Shown: positions 27,853 through 37,871, counted from the first letter of the stretch. The stretch: DNA of 64,000 bases from Leptospira licerasiae serovar Varillal str. VAR 010 (GCF_000244755.1 NZ_AHOO02000006.1:1-64000); one strand, 5' to 3'. Numbers and translations: made by a program. The notes: a model not told the origin generated them from the sequence alone.

Positions 27853-29394
27853 GTGACGGAAGAAACAGAACGCAAAATTTCCAAGAATACGGAAAAACGT
27901 AGGGCCGCGATTTGCGGAGGTACTCTCGGAAGAGAGAATCGTTATTATATCCGAGGCCAGGTTGTGGATATCTCCGTCAGCGAAGAAATGACGGATCCTA
28001 AAAAATGGGACCTTCTTACCGGCTTATTCCAAGGACAAGAAAAAGAGATCACTCCCTTTTTGGACTATGGGTTAGAGTCAGTGCGTAAACCCATCCTTGT
28101 AGCGGAAATTGTGGACCATTCCGGAAAAGTGTTACACCATTCTCCCGAGATTCGAGGAGACGAAAGTGGATTTTTCTTTCATGAGTTTACCTTTCCTTTG
28201 GCTCCCGGAAACTATACATTTCACATCCATTTTCTAAAGCCGGATTCTTACAGACAGTTTGGTAAAGACCTGGCCTACTTAAATACTCCCGGTAAACACG
28301 AGTTAGTTTCTCAAAGTTTGATCGGAATGGGCGCCTTACGTATTTTATCCGAAGAATACACTGGTATCGTAACTACTTCCGATATCGACCAGACATATCT
28401 AGCGACTGATATACATTCTAATAAGGGAAAAATTTCCACATTATTCGAAACACCTGAGCAAAAACTACCTTTGCCCGGTATGCCGGCCTTATTCAAGGAA
28501 TTGAGAGAAGCAACCGACGATTCTCCACTTTGTTTTATCTCTGCGAGTCCTCATTTTTTCAGAAGGACATTACTTTCTACATTTAGGACCCAAGGTGTTA
28601 AAACTGAATCTCTTCATTTGAAGTATTTGGAAGGGACCTTAAAAGGAATGGTGGATAAGTTTTGGGACACTCTTTCTCATCCTACTCGATTTTTGACGGA
28701 AGGCCTTTGGGGAGCGGTAGAAAGGGTTCGTAAATTTGCTGGATCTTCTTTCCAAAGTTTATTCGATCAATTGGCGTATAAACTTACGATCCTTCTTAGA
28801 GATAGGATCTATCTTCCTACTAATTCCAAGGAGATCTTACTTGGAGATAATACGGAAAGTGATTATCTGATCTTTATCTTGTACCAATTTATTCTGACCG
28901 GAGCCTTACAAGGCAAAGAGTTAGAAGACTATCTATACAAGCTGAACTTTTTGGGAAGAGATGCGATCACTAGAGATAATGCGAAATTGATCCGAGAACT
29001 TGCGGAAGAAAATCGCAGGATCCATGGAGATATCAATCCTGTCCAATTGGTTTTGATTAATAAAACAGAACTTGGTCCTCCTTCCGATGAAATGAAATGG
29101 AATGTAAGAAGTGCACTTCCTACCGGTTTAGATCCTTGGAAGGCAGATGGAATTGAACCTTATATTCCTACAGATGGCGCTTTGGGATTTGCACTTGTGA
29201 TGGCAGAAAGAGAAATTTTAGATCTTTCTTCCGTTCTAAAAATTTCTGGCGATATGGCGGGACAATGGTTCGAAGGAAAAGTGATAGAACCGAATGTTCT
29301 ATTGGAACTTGCAAAAAAATTGGAACTTCCCAAAGAAACGGAATCTATTCATAAAAAGTTCGTAAAAACTTTAAAAGAAGTTTTGGAAGGTTAA
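27853..29394 (+). CDS. APP1-like phosphatase-domain protein
   Basis: A 513-residue protein with an N-terminal beta-rich part (about 30-150, including RYYIRGQVVDISVSEE) and a HAD-like catalytic part typical of the App1/DUF2183 phosphatidate phosphatase family (about 165-350). TSDIDQT replaces the usual SDIDDT, CFISASPHFFRRTLLSTF and LLGDNTESDYLIF supply the later HAD motifs. The change of the second aspartate to glutamine may weaken phosphatase activity. The C-terminal 150 residues are helical and unassigned. Start is GTG at 27853. It is convergent with the DedA gene, sharing the bases TTAA at the stops. Confidence 0.7.
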   Translation: MTEETERKISKNTEKRRAAICGGTLGRENRYYIRGQVVDISVSEEMTDPKKWDLLTGLFQGQEKEITPFLDYGLESVRKPILVAEIVDHSGKVLHHSPEIRGDESGFFFHEFTFPLAPGNYTFHIHFLKPDSYRQFGKDLAYLNTPGKHELVSQSLIGMGALRILSEEYTGIVTTSDIDQTYLATDIHSNKGKISTLFETPEQKLPLPGMPALFKELREATDDSPLCFISASPHFFRRTLLSTFRTQGVKTESLHLKYLEGTLKGMVDKFWDTLSHPTRFLTEGLWGAVERVRKFAGSSFQSLFDQLAYKLTILLRDRIYLPTNSKEILLGDNTESDYLIFILYQFILTGALQGKELEDYLYKLNFLGRDAITRDNAKLIRELAEENRRIHGDINPVQLVLINKTELGPPSDEMKWNVRSALPTGLDPWKADGIEPYIPTDGALGFALVMAEREILDLSSVLKISGDMAGQWFEGKVIEPNVLLELAKKLELPKETESIHKKFVKTLKEVLEG

Positions 29395-30035
29395 GCTTCC
29401 CTTCTTTTTTCGAAAAACTTTTTGTAAATGATAAATCCTAAAACTGCGGTTACGAAGAAGCCTGTAAAAATTTTATTGTACAAAGCTAAAAATTCCAGTA
29501 CCTTTTCCCAATGAGATCCTAGATAAAATCCGCCATAGATCAGTATCCCGCACCAGATAGTGACCGCTAATGTGAATGCGGAGAAAAACAGGACCGGTCT
29601 CATATCTACCATTCCTGCTACGATAGAAACGAAAAATCGTATTCCAGCCGAGAATCTGGAAAAGATCACTACAACTACTCCGTTCCTGGAAAACCAATCT
29701 AAGGTTTTTTGAATGGATTCCTCGTTGTACAGCTCCGATTTGAATGGGAAGTTTTTATTCTTAAGCCATTCTAATAGTTTATGACCGAATGCATACATGA
29801 CCCAAGCGCCTGCAAGATTTCCGACTATGGTGCTTGATACTAGTTCCCAAAAACTTAAGGCGCCCCTTGCGAGTAAAAAACCTCCGAACGCAGTGACAGT
29901 ATCTCCAGGCCAAGGAGGAAAAACATTTTCTGTAAAATTGGAAAATGCGAAAAAAAACCAGACTAAGGCGCTCGGCAGGCTGGATACCCAATCCAATAGA
30001 GTTTGGATATAAAAATCGAATCCCGCGAATTGCAT
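29391..30035 (-). CDS. DedA-family membrane protein
   Basis: A 214-residue integral membrane protein of the DedA/VTT family. The family segment FSNFTENVFPPWPGDTVTAFGGFLLARGAL is followed by GAWVMYAFGHKLLEWLK and the FSRFSAGIRFFVSIVAGM motif with the conserved arginines. DedA proteins act as lipid carriers or flippases (for example undecaprenyl phosphate) and support membrane homeostasis; the exact substrate is not given by sequence. Confidence 0.88.
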   Translation of the reverse strand: MQFAGFDFYIQTLLDWVSSLPSALVWFFFAFSNFTENVFPPWPGDTVTAFGGFLLARGALSFWELVSSTIVGNLAGAWVMYAFGHKLLEWLKNKNFPFKSELYNEESIQKTLDWFSRNGVVVVIFSRFSAGIRFFVSIVAGMVDMRPVLFFSAFTLAVTIWCGILIYGGFYLGSHWEKVLEFLALYNKIFTGFFVTAVLGFIIYKKFFEKRREA

Positions 30036-30082
30036 CTAGAAAAGGATTGTCAAGGGGGAAGCGTTAGATTCAACTAAATTTC

Positions 30083-30601
30083 GTGGAAGGCCGTAGTTTC
30101 TCGCAAGTCCTCGGTTCGGTTCTAGTATGTTTACTGATCGGGAATCTTTCTATTTTTTCACAAGGCACTAAATTGCCTGATTTGATGAGCCCTGACCCTG
30201 TAAAAACTAAAAAGGTCAAGGACAGACCTAAAATTTTTAGGCATAACCAACTCACTATAGTGGAAAAACCGTACAAGGCGCCTTCTTCCATTCCGAGCAA
30301 TTTTGTTCCGGACGACTCGGAAGTATTGTTTTTTACCGAGCTAAAAGCGGATCGCCTTTTGGATAATAAGGAAGCGGTCGTCGTTTTTAAAACATCTCTT
30401 CCAAAAATCACGATGGAGAGATATTACGAATATTTGATCTCCAGTTTTGGTCATAAAATTCTACAGAGCCAAAAATCCGAGGAGCAAAGTCTGTATTTGG
30501 TGGATGTACTTAGGCATAAGATACTCGCGATCACCATCCATTCCGAAGAAAAAGGAAGTATCGTAAAATTATTCCAGAAAACTACGAATGGAGGATTTTG
30601 A
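30083..30601 (+). CDS. Small exported protein of unknown function
   Basis: A 172-residue protein beginning at a GTG with a hydrophobic signal-like stretch (VLGSVLVCLLIGNLSIFSQG at about 9-28). The mature part is mixed alpha/beta (EVLFFTELKADRLLDNKEAV, TMERYYEYLISSFGHKILQS). No family recognised. The stop shares one base with the start of the downstream permease gene (TGATG), so the two are co-translated. Confidence 0.65.
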   Translation: MEGRSFSQVLGSVLVCLLIGNLSIFSQGTKLPDLMSPDPVKTKKVKDRPKIFRHNQLTIVEKPYKAPSSIPSNFVPDDSEVLFFTELKADRLLDNKEAVVVFKTSLPKITMERYYEYLISSFGHKILQSQKSEEQSLYLVDVLRHKILAITIHSEEKGSIVKLFQKTTNGGF

Positions 30602-31713
30602 TGTCCCCCAAAGAAGGACAGGAAACCAACCGGAAACTTTTTAATCTGATCCTAGGTATATTCTGTATTGGGACGGGACTTCTACTCTTCGTAGTTTTAA
30701 GGCCTTATTTTTATTCAGCGCTTGTAGCTTTGATCTTATACTTAGCCACTCGGAAGCAGTATAAACAATTAAGAAGACTTATTGGTCCTAAGTTCGAACC
30801 CTTGGCTCCTTGGATCATGATCGGTTCCGTTTGTATGATCGTAATTTTGCCTTCTTATTTTATGATCCGCACTCTGATCGACGAATCTCTTTCCATTCTA
30901 TTTAAGATTAGGATCTCCCTTTCGGAAGACAAGATTATTGATACGATTATGAGTTTGAATATACTCACGGATCTATTCACTGATAATCCATTTTTTTGGG
31001 TCAAACTTCCGGAAATTTACGGGGACTTTGCTAAGAACTACATCGATATTCTGAACTTGGACAGCTTGTACGCCGTTTTAAGTAATGCTTCTTCTTTTAT
31101 TTTGGGTTCCATTGATCTTCCTGCCGGGATCATCATGAATCTGTTCTTCTCTCTTCTGCTTTTATTCTTCTTCTACCAAGATGGAAAGAAAATAGAAAGA
31201 TTCATTTTGGACAACTTGCCTTTCTCAACCGAAGTGGAAGAACAAGTGGGAAGAAAGATTGCCTCTGCCGTGCAGACGGTATTTAAAGGAAATCTAATTG
31301 TTTCGATCATGCAGGGGGCCGGAGTTTATATTCTTCTTTTATTTGCGAAAATTTCCAATCCGTTCTTATACGCAAGCCTTGCCGCATTCTTTTCATTGAT
31401 TCCGGTAATCGGAACTTCCGTAGTTTGGTTACCGATCGGACTTTATTTGATGTTCATTGAGAACAATATAATCGGTGCGAGCTTATTCATGGTAATGGGT
31501 CTGACCTTGTATATCGTTCTGGAGAACGTGGTAAAACCTAAGATGTTGGACAAAAAACTTAGGATCCATCCTTTGTTGATCTTTTTGTCGTTGATCGGAG
31601 GTATCCAAGAGTTCGGGATTATGGGTTTAGTGTTAGGACCTGTTGCGGTCACGATGGTAGTGATCCTTTGGGACTTCTGGAAATTGTACAGAAAAGATTT
31701 TTTTGCCAGCTAA
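30601..31713 (+). CDS. AI-2E/PerM-family transporter
   Basis: Polytopic membrane protein of 370 residues of the AI-2E transporter (PerM/TqsA) family, with about eight helices. The C-terminal signature LRIHPLLIFLSLIGGIQEFG followed by GLVLGPVAV is diagnostic. ATG at 30601, with GGAGGA just upstream, is preferred to an in-frame TTG three bases earlier. Family members export small solutes, and some are sodium/proton antiporters; the substrate is unknown here. Next to xseA six bases downstream. Confidence 0.87.
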   Translation: MSPKEGQETNRKLFNLILGIFCIGTGLLLFVVLRPYFYSALVALILYLATRKQYKQLRRLIGPKFEPLAPWIMIGSVCMIVILPSYFMIRTLIDESLSILFKIRISLSEDKIIDTIMSLNILTDLFTDNPFFWVKLPEIYGDFAKNYIDILNLDSLYAVLSNASSFILGSIDLPAGIIMNLFFSLLLLFFFYQDGKKIERFILDNLPFSTEVEEQVGRKIASAVQTVFKGNLIVSIMQGAGVYILLLFAKISNPFLYASLAAFFSLIPVIGTSVVWLPIGLYLMFIENNIIGASLFMVMGLTLYIVLENVVKPKMLDKKLRIHPLLIFLSLIGGIQEFGIMGLVLGPVAVTMVVILWDFWKLYRKDFFAS

Positions 31714-31719
31714 TTTCGG

Positions 31720-32997
31720 ATGGAAGAAACAAAAACATATTCCGTTTCGGAGATCAATTCCATAGTAAAACAACTTCTGACCGGTCCGGACATTCTACGA
31801 AATATCTGGATCCAAGGAGAGATTTCCAATTATTCCAAATCACACCAAGGCCATATTTATTTTAATCTAAAGGATCCCAAATCCTTGATCGCCTGCACTT
31901 TTTTCTCCTATAGCAACGGAAGATATAAGGGAAAACCGTTGGAAAATGGGATGGAGATCAAGGCGTTCGGAGCCGTTTCCGTTTACGAACCTAGGGGCCA
32001 ATATAATTTAAATATTTCTAAAGTAGAAGAGTTGGGACAAGGAGACCTTCTTGCCCAAATAGAAGAATTAAAAAGAAAGCTCGCCGCTCAGGGTGTTTTC
32101 GACCCGGAGAGAAAACGTAAACTTCCCGCTTTTCCTTGGAGGATCGGAGTAGCTACTTCCCCTACCGGCGCGGCAATCGAAGATATTATCCGTATTTCTA
32201 AACAAAGATTTCCTAATATAGATATTTTGATCTCTCCTTGTTTGGTCCAAGGGGACGGAGCGCCTGAATCCATTATTTCCGCAATCAAACAACTGAATGA
32301 TCCAAAATGGGATGTGGATCTGATCATTGCCGGTAGAGGTGGTGGGAGCACTGAAGATCTAATGGCGTTTAACGACGAAAAAGTGGTTCTTGCATTTGCA
32401 CAAAGTCGAGTTCCGATCATTTCCGCAGTGGGCCACCAGATAGATTCCGTTCTCTCTGATCTAGCGGCAGATTGTTTCGCGCCTACCCCCACTGCTGCCG
32501 CTGAGATGGCCGTTCCGGAAATGGAACTTGTGGAGTCCGGGCTTGCGGAGTTCGAAGTAAGACTCAAAACAGCTTTAAAAAATCAGGCCGGCAATCTGAA
32601 AGAAAAGCTTAGGATACTTACGAATAAAAAAGCATTCTTAGATCCAAGATCGATGTTGAATGATAGGATCTTACAGCTGGATGAGATCAATTCCAGGATA
32701 CATTTATTGGGTAAAAATTATCTGATGAGCGCTCAGAACAAATTTAGTCCTGTGTCGAATGGGCTCATCACTACTTTTAAATCCCAGCTGGAAAGAAAGA
32801 AGAAGGAGTTCCAACTTCTTTCCGGAAAATTAGAGGGCTTTTCTCCATTGGGGACCTTAAAAAGAGGATATTCTGTGGTCCGTAAGAAAGGAAAAAAAGT
32901 CGTTACATCTCCAACCCAATTGGAGAAAGAGGAAGAACTAGAGGTTATATTAGCAGAAGGCAGGATTCGGGTTTCGTACCAAGGTGAAATACAATGA
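31720..32997 (+). CDS. xseA: Exodeoxyribonuclease VII large subunit
   Basis: Catalytic subunit of the single-strand-specific exonuclease VII. An N-terminal OB-fold (about 5-100, with [20 protein letters not shown]) is followed by the catalytic domain, with the family block [20 protein letters not shown] and [20 protein letters not shown], then [14 protein letters not shown] [20 protein letters not shown]. The C-terminal part is helical and coiled. The 425-residue length is normal. The stop overlaps the xseB start. Confidence 0.96.
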   Translation: MEETKTYSVSEINSIVKQLLTGPDILRNIWIQGEISNYSKSHQGHIYFNLKDPKSLIACTFFSYSNGRYKGKPLENGMEIKAFGAVSVYEPRGQYNLNISKVEELGQGDLLAQIEELKRKLAAQGVFDPERKRKLPAFPWRIGVATSPTGAAIEDIIRISKQRFPNIDILISPCLVQGDGAPESIISAIKQLNDPKWDVDLIIAGRGGGSTEDLMAFNDEKVVLAFAQSRVPIISAVGHQIDSVLSDLAADCFAPTPTAAAEMAVPEMELVESGLAEFEVRLKTALKNQAGNLKEKLRILTNKKAFLDPRSMLNDRILQLDEINSRIHLLGKNYLMSAQNKFSPVSNGLITTFKSQLERKKKEFQLLSGKLEGFSPLGTLKRGYSVVRKKGKKVVTSPTQLEKEEELEVILAEGRIRVSYQGEIQ

Positions 32998-33281
32998 GTA
33001 AAAAGACAGAAATTAGTTTTGAACAGGCCTTAACCGAATTGGAGCAGATCGCCGAAAATTTGGAAAGAGGACAATTAACCTTAGAAGAATCCATCAAATC
33101 TTATGAAAGAGGAATGGAGCTTAGGACTCTTTGCCAATCTATCTTAGCGGAAGCGGAAGGGAAAATAGAATACCTTTCTAAATCGGGAAGCGGAGAGACC
33201 CAGAAGAAAACTGCGAGCCCTAAGTCGGAGACTTCTTCCAGAGCTGCGACCCCGCCGTCGGATGATGACGAGTTATTTTAA
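32994..33281 (+). CDS. xseB: Exodeoxyribonuclease VII small subunit
   Basis: Small helical partner of XseA. The family block [20 protein letters not shown], then [20 protein letters not shown], is clear. The last 35 residues are a low-complexity Ser/Thr/Lys-rich tail that goes beyond the usual 70-80 residues of XseB. It overlaps xseA by four bases and shares TTAA at its stop with the convergent gene. Confidence 0.95.
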   Translation: MSKKTEISFEQALTELEQIAENLERGQLTLEESIKSYERGMELRTLCQSILAEAEGKIEYLSKSGSGETQKKTASPKSETSSRAATPPSDDDELF

Positions 33282-33826
33282 TCGAAATGTTTGAAGAAAT
33301 ACCAAACAAAAAGTGAAATAACTCCCAAATACGCAAAAATTTCAGTATTACGATTTTCTAAAATTTTTCTCCAGACTTGTTTTCCTAGATTCCAGCGGAT
33401 GATAAAACCGGAAATTCCTAAAATTGAGACGGGTATTCCGAATGGATGATAATCCCAGGACCTGGAAAAATCCCCTCTAAAAAAGCAGATCACGGATCTA
33501 GACAGTCCACAACCTGGACAATCCCAGCCTGTTAGATGTTTCCACCAACAGATGGTAAACCAATGCTCCGATTCAGTATCCAACGGAAGCAGAAAGGAAA
33601 TCGAAATTGTAAGAGTTAAAAAAACGATTAAAGAGAATAAAATCGTTAAAAAAAAGCGAAGTGAAAAATTAGGAACCGGACCTGAAATAGGCCCGGCTTC
33701 TAATATTAGGAATTTTTTATAGTCCTTCCCAAAACCTAGGTTATCGCTAAGTTTTGGGTCTCGGGCCTCAATAGCCTGGAACAGACTATTATGCTGATTT
33801 CGCAGCCGGTCCCACATATTTTGCAT
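33278..33826 (-). CDS. DUF2752-family membrane protein
   Basis: A 182-residue membrane protein with three to four hydrophobic helices. The DUF2752 signature [11 protein letters not shown], preceded by WWKHLTG, is present. The first 50 residues are hydrophilic and overlap the upstream gene by 38 bases, so the true start may lie further in at a non-ATG codon. Function of the family is unknown. Confidence 0.72.
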   Translation of the reverse strand: MQNMWDRLRNQHNSLFQAIEARDPKLSDNLGFGKDYKKFLILEAGPISGPVPNFSLRFFLTILFSLIVFLTLTISISFLLPLDTESEHWFTICWWKHLTGWDCPGCGLSRSVICFFRGDFSRSWDYHPFGIPVSILGISGFIIRWNLGKQVWRKILENRNTEIFAYLGVISLFVWYFFKHFD

Positions 33827-34157
33827 CAGAGAATGCTAATATTGGATATCCAATTCCAAAGATGAAAAGTACCGCATAACCCGCAGTTTTACCGAATGAT
33901 TTTGCCAAATCGATAGCGACAAGAATGCTGATGATGATACCAACGCAAGGAATGAAAAATAGGATAAGCCACCAGCCTGGTCTACCGACGATTTCCATTA
34001 ATACATAAAGGTTATAGATAGGAATGATCCCTGCCCAACCAGGTCTGCCTGCTTTTTCGAAAATTTTCCAGAAGGAAAATAGGAATACTCCGAGGATCGC
34101 TATATAAACAATCGCGGTTATGACTAAACCGATTCCTGAACCTGAACTTTCTTCCAT
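33789..34157 (-). CDS. DUF5684-like small membrane protein
   Basis: A 122-residue protein with four hydrophobic helices. EKAGRPGWAGIIPIYNLYVL and IVGRPGWWLILFFIPCVGII are characteristic repeats of the DUF5684 family, which is found in many bacteria with no assigned role. It starts the two-gene minus-strand unit with the DUF2752 protein. Confidence 0.75.
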   Translation of the reverse strand: MEESSGSGIGLVITAIVYIAILGVFLFSFWKIFEKAGRPGWAGIIPIYNLYVLMEIVGRPGWWLILFFIPCVGIIISILVAIDLAKSFGKTAGYAVLFIFGIGYPILAFSDAKYVGPAAKSA

Positions 34158-34270
34158 TCGTTTTGCTCCAAAAATAGAATCTGAGGAAGTATATTTTTAA
34201 TTTCAGGAAAGCAAGAAGAAAATTTACGAAATTTTTAATTTCCTAAATAGAGCGAACAGCTTAATCTGGA

Positions 34271-34750
34271 TCACTGGACCGACAAAGTAATCGTTCCGGC
34301 ATCCGTGACAGGAATTACTAAACAACGGGTGGAACCGTTTGTAGTGGTTACTCCCGAATACGACTCTGTTCCTATATTCTCACTTCTAACTTCTACCTGA
34401 CTAAAATCCGTTGGGATCAACACAGAGTTTTCTGTTCCGATCCACAAGTCGGCTTCCCCACTTGTAAAACTAACATTGAAGGTATTTGTTGCGCCGTTTC
34501 CTGTAAAAGAATAGAAATAATAGTAATAACTAGCTCCGGAAAACGTATTGGATCCTCCGGTAACTATAGTCGGAACTGCGGAATCCGCGCATCCTCCACT
34601 CGGGACCGGAGTAAAGCTAGCTCCATAGGCAGAGTATAATAAGCTCGCTGCAGTGTCGTCCGTGGAATCAGTATCTCCGTTGGAACAAGCTACCGTAAAT
34701 AAAAGGAATAAGGAAGGAATCAGAGTCTTAGGATTCAATAAAAGCCTCAT
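34271..34750 (-). CDS. Putative lipoprotein
   Basis: A 159-residue protein with a signal peptide ending in FTVAC, a leptospiral-type lipobox with the acylated cysteine at about residue 22. The mature part begins with a Asp/Thr-rich linker (SNGDTDSTDDTA) and continues as a beta-rich domain (SGASYYYYFYSFTGNGATNT, VSFTSGEADLWIGTENS) that recalls pre-peptidase C-terminal-like beta sandwiches. Function unknown; probably surface or periplasmic. Confidence 0.7.
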   Translation of the reverse strand: MRLLLNPKTLIPSLFLLFTVACSNGDTDSTDDTAASLLYSAYGASFTPVPSGGCADSAVPTIVTGGSNTFSGASYYYYFYSFTGNGATNTFNVSFTSGEADLWIGTENSVLIPTDFSQVEVRSENIGTESYSGVTTTNGSTRCLVIPVTDAGTITLSVQ

Positions 34751-34835
34751 GGAAAATAAGCTCTTTTTATCTTAGAACCTATTCTTCTCTGTTCGTTCCA
34801 AAGACCAAACTTTTTCTTTTGAAAGTTGTGGAAAC

Positions 34836-34865
34836 ACAAAGGCCCGCCTAGTAGCGGGCCTTTGT
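34836..34865 (-). terminator. Intrinsic terminator of dipeptidase operon copy 1
   Basis: ACAAAGGCCCGC (34836-34847) pairs with GCGGGCCTTTGT (34854-34865), a 12-bp perfect stem with a 6-base loop, starting five bases past the stop of the gene at 34870. On the minus strand the U-rich part is the last stem bases plus downstream TTTC, so termination is probable rather than certain. Confidence 0.75.
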
Positions 34866-34869
34866 CGGA

Positions 34870-37089
34870 TTATTGGATACTTCCGCTTCTATTGACCGCA
34901 TTCTGCCACATCGTAGTGAAGAAGTCTGCGGATCTATAGACAGGTTCCAGATCGGAACGTTTGAGTCCCTGCTGTCTCAAATCTTCAAAGAAGTCAGGCA
35001 TGAGCCCAATATGGGATGCACCTTCCGTATTGAAGTCGAATGTCCTATTCCCGAAGGAGTATTTTCCAAGAGAAGGAGATGCGGCAAGAGTTGCCGCCAA
35101 TCTAATGGAAGAATCTGGCGAGAATGGATATCCTACTTTAGATGCCTCAGGTTGTGCAATTACCGATGTTCCTCCGGGACAAGCACGAGTTCCATAACGA
35201 GGTCCAGGCATATGAGCAAATCCGTTAAAATCCGTTCCGATGGCGATCCTTCCGTCATAAGCTGGATCACCTATTAGATTTTTGAGATATTGGTAGGACT
35301 GAGCGAATGTTTGGCTAGTTCCACCGCAAGCATGTGCGATATAAGAACCGTCGCTATTCTGTCTCCACTCTCCTATCTCTTCTAGATTTCCTTGTCCTGT
35401 GATAAGTCCGATCATTCCACCTAAAGTGCTGATCCGTTTAAGCGCAGCTCCCGTCGGATTTGCTTCATGACGGTTTCCCTTATTCGCCATATCGTACACT
35501 CCGGTGTGACCGGTTACGATCCCCGGATAGGATTGTTGTTCTGCGAAAGTGATCGCTCCGTCTAAAGATTTTGCGGACATATGGCCTACGTCGATGATCA
35601 TTCCTTTTTTCATCAACTCTCTCAGGACCTTTTGTCCATAAGTGGTTAGGCCGGCAGTGTTACAATCTTGACCGTAGTGTTTACAATCGTATTTGGTCCC
35701 GCTTCCCAGGATATTATAGAGACCGGCTCCACCGAATCCGTTGGTTTTTAAGTGGATCGGGAAAACATAACGTAGCCCCAGATCGTACAACTCTTGCACA
35801 CCTTGGGTGATCATAGAATCGTTACAGTTGCTTCCTGTACAATCGACTAAATAGTCCACCTCTGCGCCTAAGACCACAGCGAGTTTACCGCCGGAGATCA
35901 CGCTTTGCGCTTCTGCTGGAGTTTTTACGATACGAAACCAGCCCTGTCCTGGGCCGCCACTTTGTGCATCGATCCAAGCTTGCATATCATACACTGCTTG
36001 GGTTTGCCTGCGTAAAGTATTCATATCGTTCAGATCGTAAACCGGATCGGTAGCGATCGCTATTCCTTTGATGATATCAGGAAGTCCGTTATCTGTTGCT
36101 CCAAACATATAATCGCCGTTTACTGCGAGTACTACCATGGCTCTCATCCCGCCTTCATAAGCGCGTTTGATCCATTCATAATACATTGTCTGGTGAGTGT
36201 AGCTATTGTTCGCAGGCCAATAGGGGAAACTTGCATATCCTCTATTGTCGTGACGAGCTGTTCCTAATAAGGCCCCAATAATATCGTCTTGCACGATAGC
36301 TTCTACCCTAGAGTGTCCTGCTGAATGTCCTTCATCCGAAGTGCTTGGACAGTCTGCTAATGCACTTGTTGCCGGTCCAAATGGAGAACCGTGGAAGATC
36401 ACTCCACCAAAACCTAAATTTGCCATTGGGTGAGTATGAAGGTCCACATAACCTGAAAGAGTTCCAGTTCTTTTGAGAGAATCATTCGCTCCTCTGGAGT
36501 AAGTTTGCGGAGCGGTTTCGCAACTGGAATCAGCTACGTACCATTCTCCCCACATTCCTGTGGCTCCACCTGTATTCACACATCTATGAGGAGTAGTATA
36601 CGTTTTACCGGCAATGGTCATCGGCATTTTGGCGCAGGCTTCTTCCCAGGTCAGACCTACTATATTCCATAAACGTGAAGAATATTTTCTTTTACCCGCA
36701 TAAGTACCTGAGGATTGGCATCCGTCGTTCTTATGAGTGTAGTTGTAGATACCACCTTCGTCAGGCGCTGCCCAGTTTGCTTCGCAAGAATCGTCGATCA
36801 GATCGAATTCTCCCCACTCATTGAAACCTGTGTTCTTGCAACGACTTGGTTTAGTAAATACTTGCCCGTTAATTGTTGCTCCCATATTGGCACAAGTTGT
36901 TTCCCAACTCTGGCCGGATGGTATCCCGTAAAGAATCGCTGAATATTGACGTTTCCCGGGAAAAATCCCTGTACAACCGTCCTTCTTAAATGTTCCCCAA
37001 TATGGATCGCCAAAAATAGAAGTACTCGTAGCAAAAACAGCCAGGAATACAACGCCTAACGCAGGCCCTCGCAAAGACCGACTTTTCAT
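34870..37089 (-). CDS. Secreted M19-type dipeptidase-like protein with two four-Cys repeats, copy 1
   Basis: A 739-residue exported protein with a signal peptide (VVFLAVFATSTSIFG). It carries two N-terminal repeats of about 75 residues, each with four cysteines (C39, C66, C84, C102 and C124, C152, C170, C190) and a common W-E-x-x-C-A-x-M core. These are followed by an amidohydrolase-fold domain of the membrane dipeptidase (M19) family. Metal-site motifs are VDLHTHP (H218, H220), LGAEVDYLVD, IDVGHMS, VTGHTGVYD and IGTDFNG. The reaction may be dipeptide or other amide hydrolysis. A close paralogue is at 40219-42438. It lies 16 bases after the anchored partner gene. Confidence 0.78.
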   Translation of the reverse strand: MKSRSLRGPALGVVFLAVFATSTSIFGDPYWGTFKKDGCTGIFPGKRQYSAILYGIPSGQSWETTCANMGATINGQVFTKPSRCKNTGFNEWGEFDLIDDSCEANWAAPDEGGIYNYTHKNDGCQSSGTYAGKRKYSSRLWNIVGLTWEEACAKMPMTIAGKTYTTPHRCVNTGGATGMWGEWYVADSSCETAPQTYSRGANDSLKRTGTLSGYVDLHTHPMANLGFGGVIFHGSPFGPATSALADCPSTSDEGHSAGHSRVEAIVQDDIIGALLGTARHDNRGYASFPYWPANNSYTHQTMYYEWIKRAYEGGMRAMVVLAVNGDYMFGATDNGLPDIIKGIAIATDPVYDLNDMNTLRRQTQAVYDMQAWIDAQSGGPGQGWFRIVKTPAEAQSVISGGKLAVVLGAEVDYLVDCTGSNCNDSMITQGVQELYDLGLRYVFPIHLKTNGFGGAGLYNILGSGTKYDCKHYGQDCNTAGLTTYGQKVLRELMKKGMIIDVGHMSAKSLDGAITFAEQQSYPGIVTGHTGVYDMANKGNRHEANPTGAALKRISTLGGMIGLITGQGNLEEIGEWRQNSDGSYIAHACGGTSQTFAQSYQYLKNLIGDPAYDGRIAIGTDFNGFAHMPGPRYGTRACPGGTSVIAQPEASKVGYPFSPDSSIRLAATLAASPSLGKYSFGNRTFDFNTEGASHIGLMPDFFEDLRQQGLKRSDLEPVYRSADFFTTMWQNAVNRSGSIQ

Positions 37090-37105
37090 ACGTATCTCTC
37101 CCTAC

Positions 37106-37651
37106 TTAGTTGTTTATATGTTTTTTGTATTCTTCGGTTACGTTTTTCAGCTTTTTGCCGTAAAGTTCTTTGCCGGCTAGTATCATTCTTCGTTTTTCGT
37201 CATCAAGTCGCTCTGGATATCTTTCTTCCATCAAGCGTAACAGTTCCACTTGGTCTTCCTGGAGTTTTATCTGTGCTTTATAATATTCATCTATCTCTTT
37301 ACGGGTTGCTTTTCCGGAGTAAATTTTTCCGTACAATGTGGCCCAAGATTCTAATAATTCTTCCTGTGCTTTTTTCTCTCCTGCATCTTGGGGAGTAGCA
37401 ACTGCCACCCAATAAAGATTATCCGGAGTTTCGCTCTTTAAAAGAGAAGCAGATACAACGGCGTTATCTTCATTATAAGTAGAAGAAGAAGTTCCTAAAT
37501 TGATGAAGCCGGAGAAGATTGAGAGCCCTTCCGAAAAAATATTTTTGGAGGAAGATTGTGAAGCTCCGGCCTGGCTTCTGGTAAAAATAAAGATAAGAAC
37601 AACTACGATAAAAGTAGAAGAGATCAGTAATGCGTTTTTCTTAGATAGCAT
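37106..37651 (-). CDS. Membrane-anchored helical partner protein, copy 1
   Basis: A 181-residue protein with one N-terminal transmembrane segment (ALLISSTFIVVVLIFIF) and a charged helical mature part, including ETPDNLYWVAVATPQDA and ARKEIDEYY-like ATRKEIDEYYKAQIKLQEDQ. No family recognised. It is always followed by the dipeptidase-like gene in this window: the paralogous pair is at 42453-43001 and 40219-42438. A chaperone, anchor or inhibitor for the secreted enzyme is a reasonable guess, no more. Confidence 0.68.
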   Translation of the reverse strand: MLSKKNALLISSTFIVVVLIFIFTRSQAGASQSSSKNIFSEGLSIFSGFINLGTSSSTYNEDNAVVSASLLKSETPDNLYWVAVATPQDAGEKKAQEELLESWATLYGKIYSGKATRKEIDEYYKAQIKLQEDQVELLRLMEERYPERLDDEKRRMILAGKELYGKKLKNVTEEYKKHINN

Positions 37652-37871
37652 CGGCCGAACAGTATATTACATTACGCTCCGTTATGCAAATTCTTTGTAA
37701 TGATTTATTAGAAAAATGTTATAAATATTCGGAAACGCGCTCTAGTATTTTTAAGAATCGAAAGCGGAGTAAAAATCGGTACTTAAGTCATAAAATTATA
37801 AACTAGAACGGATCGCACTATGATAATTGCTTGTATTCTTGGAGAAGAGTTCATTCTTTTCTCTGGAATTT

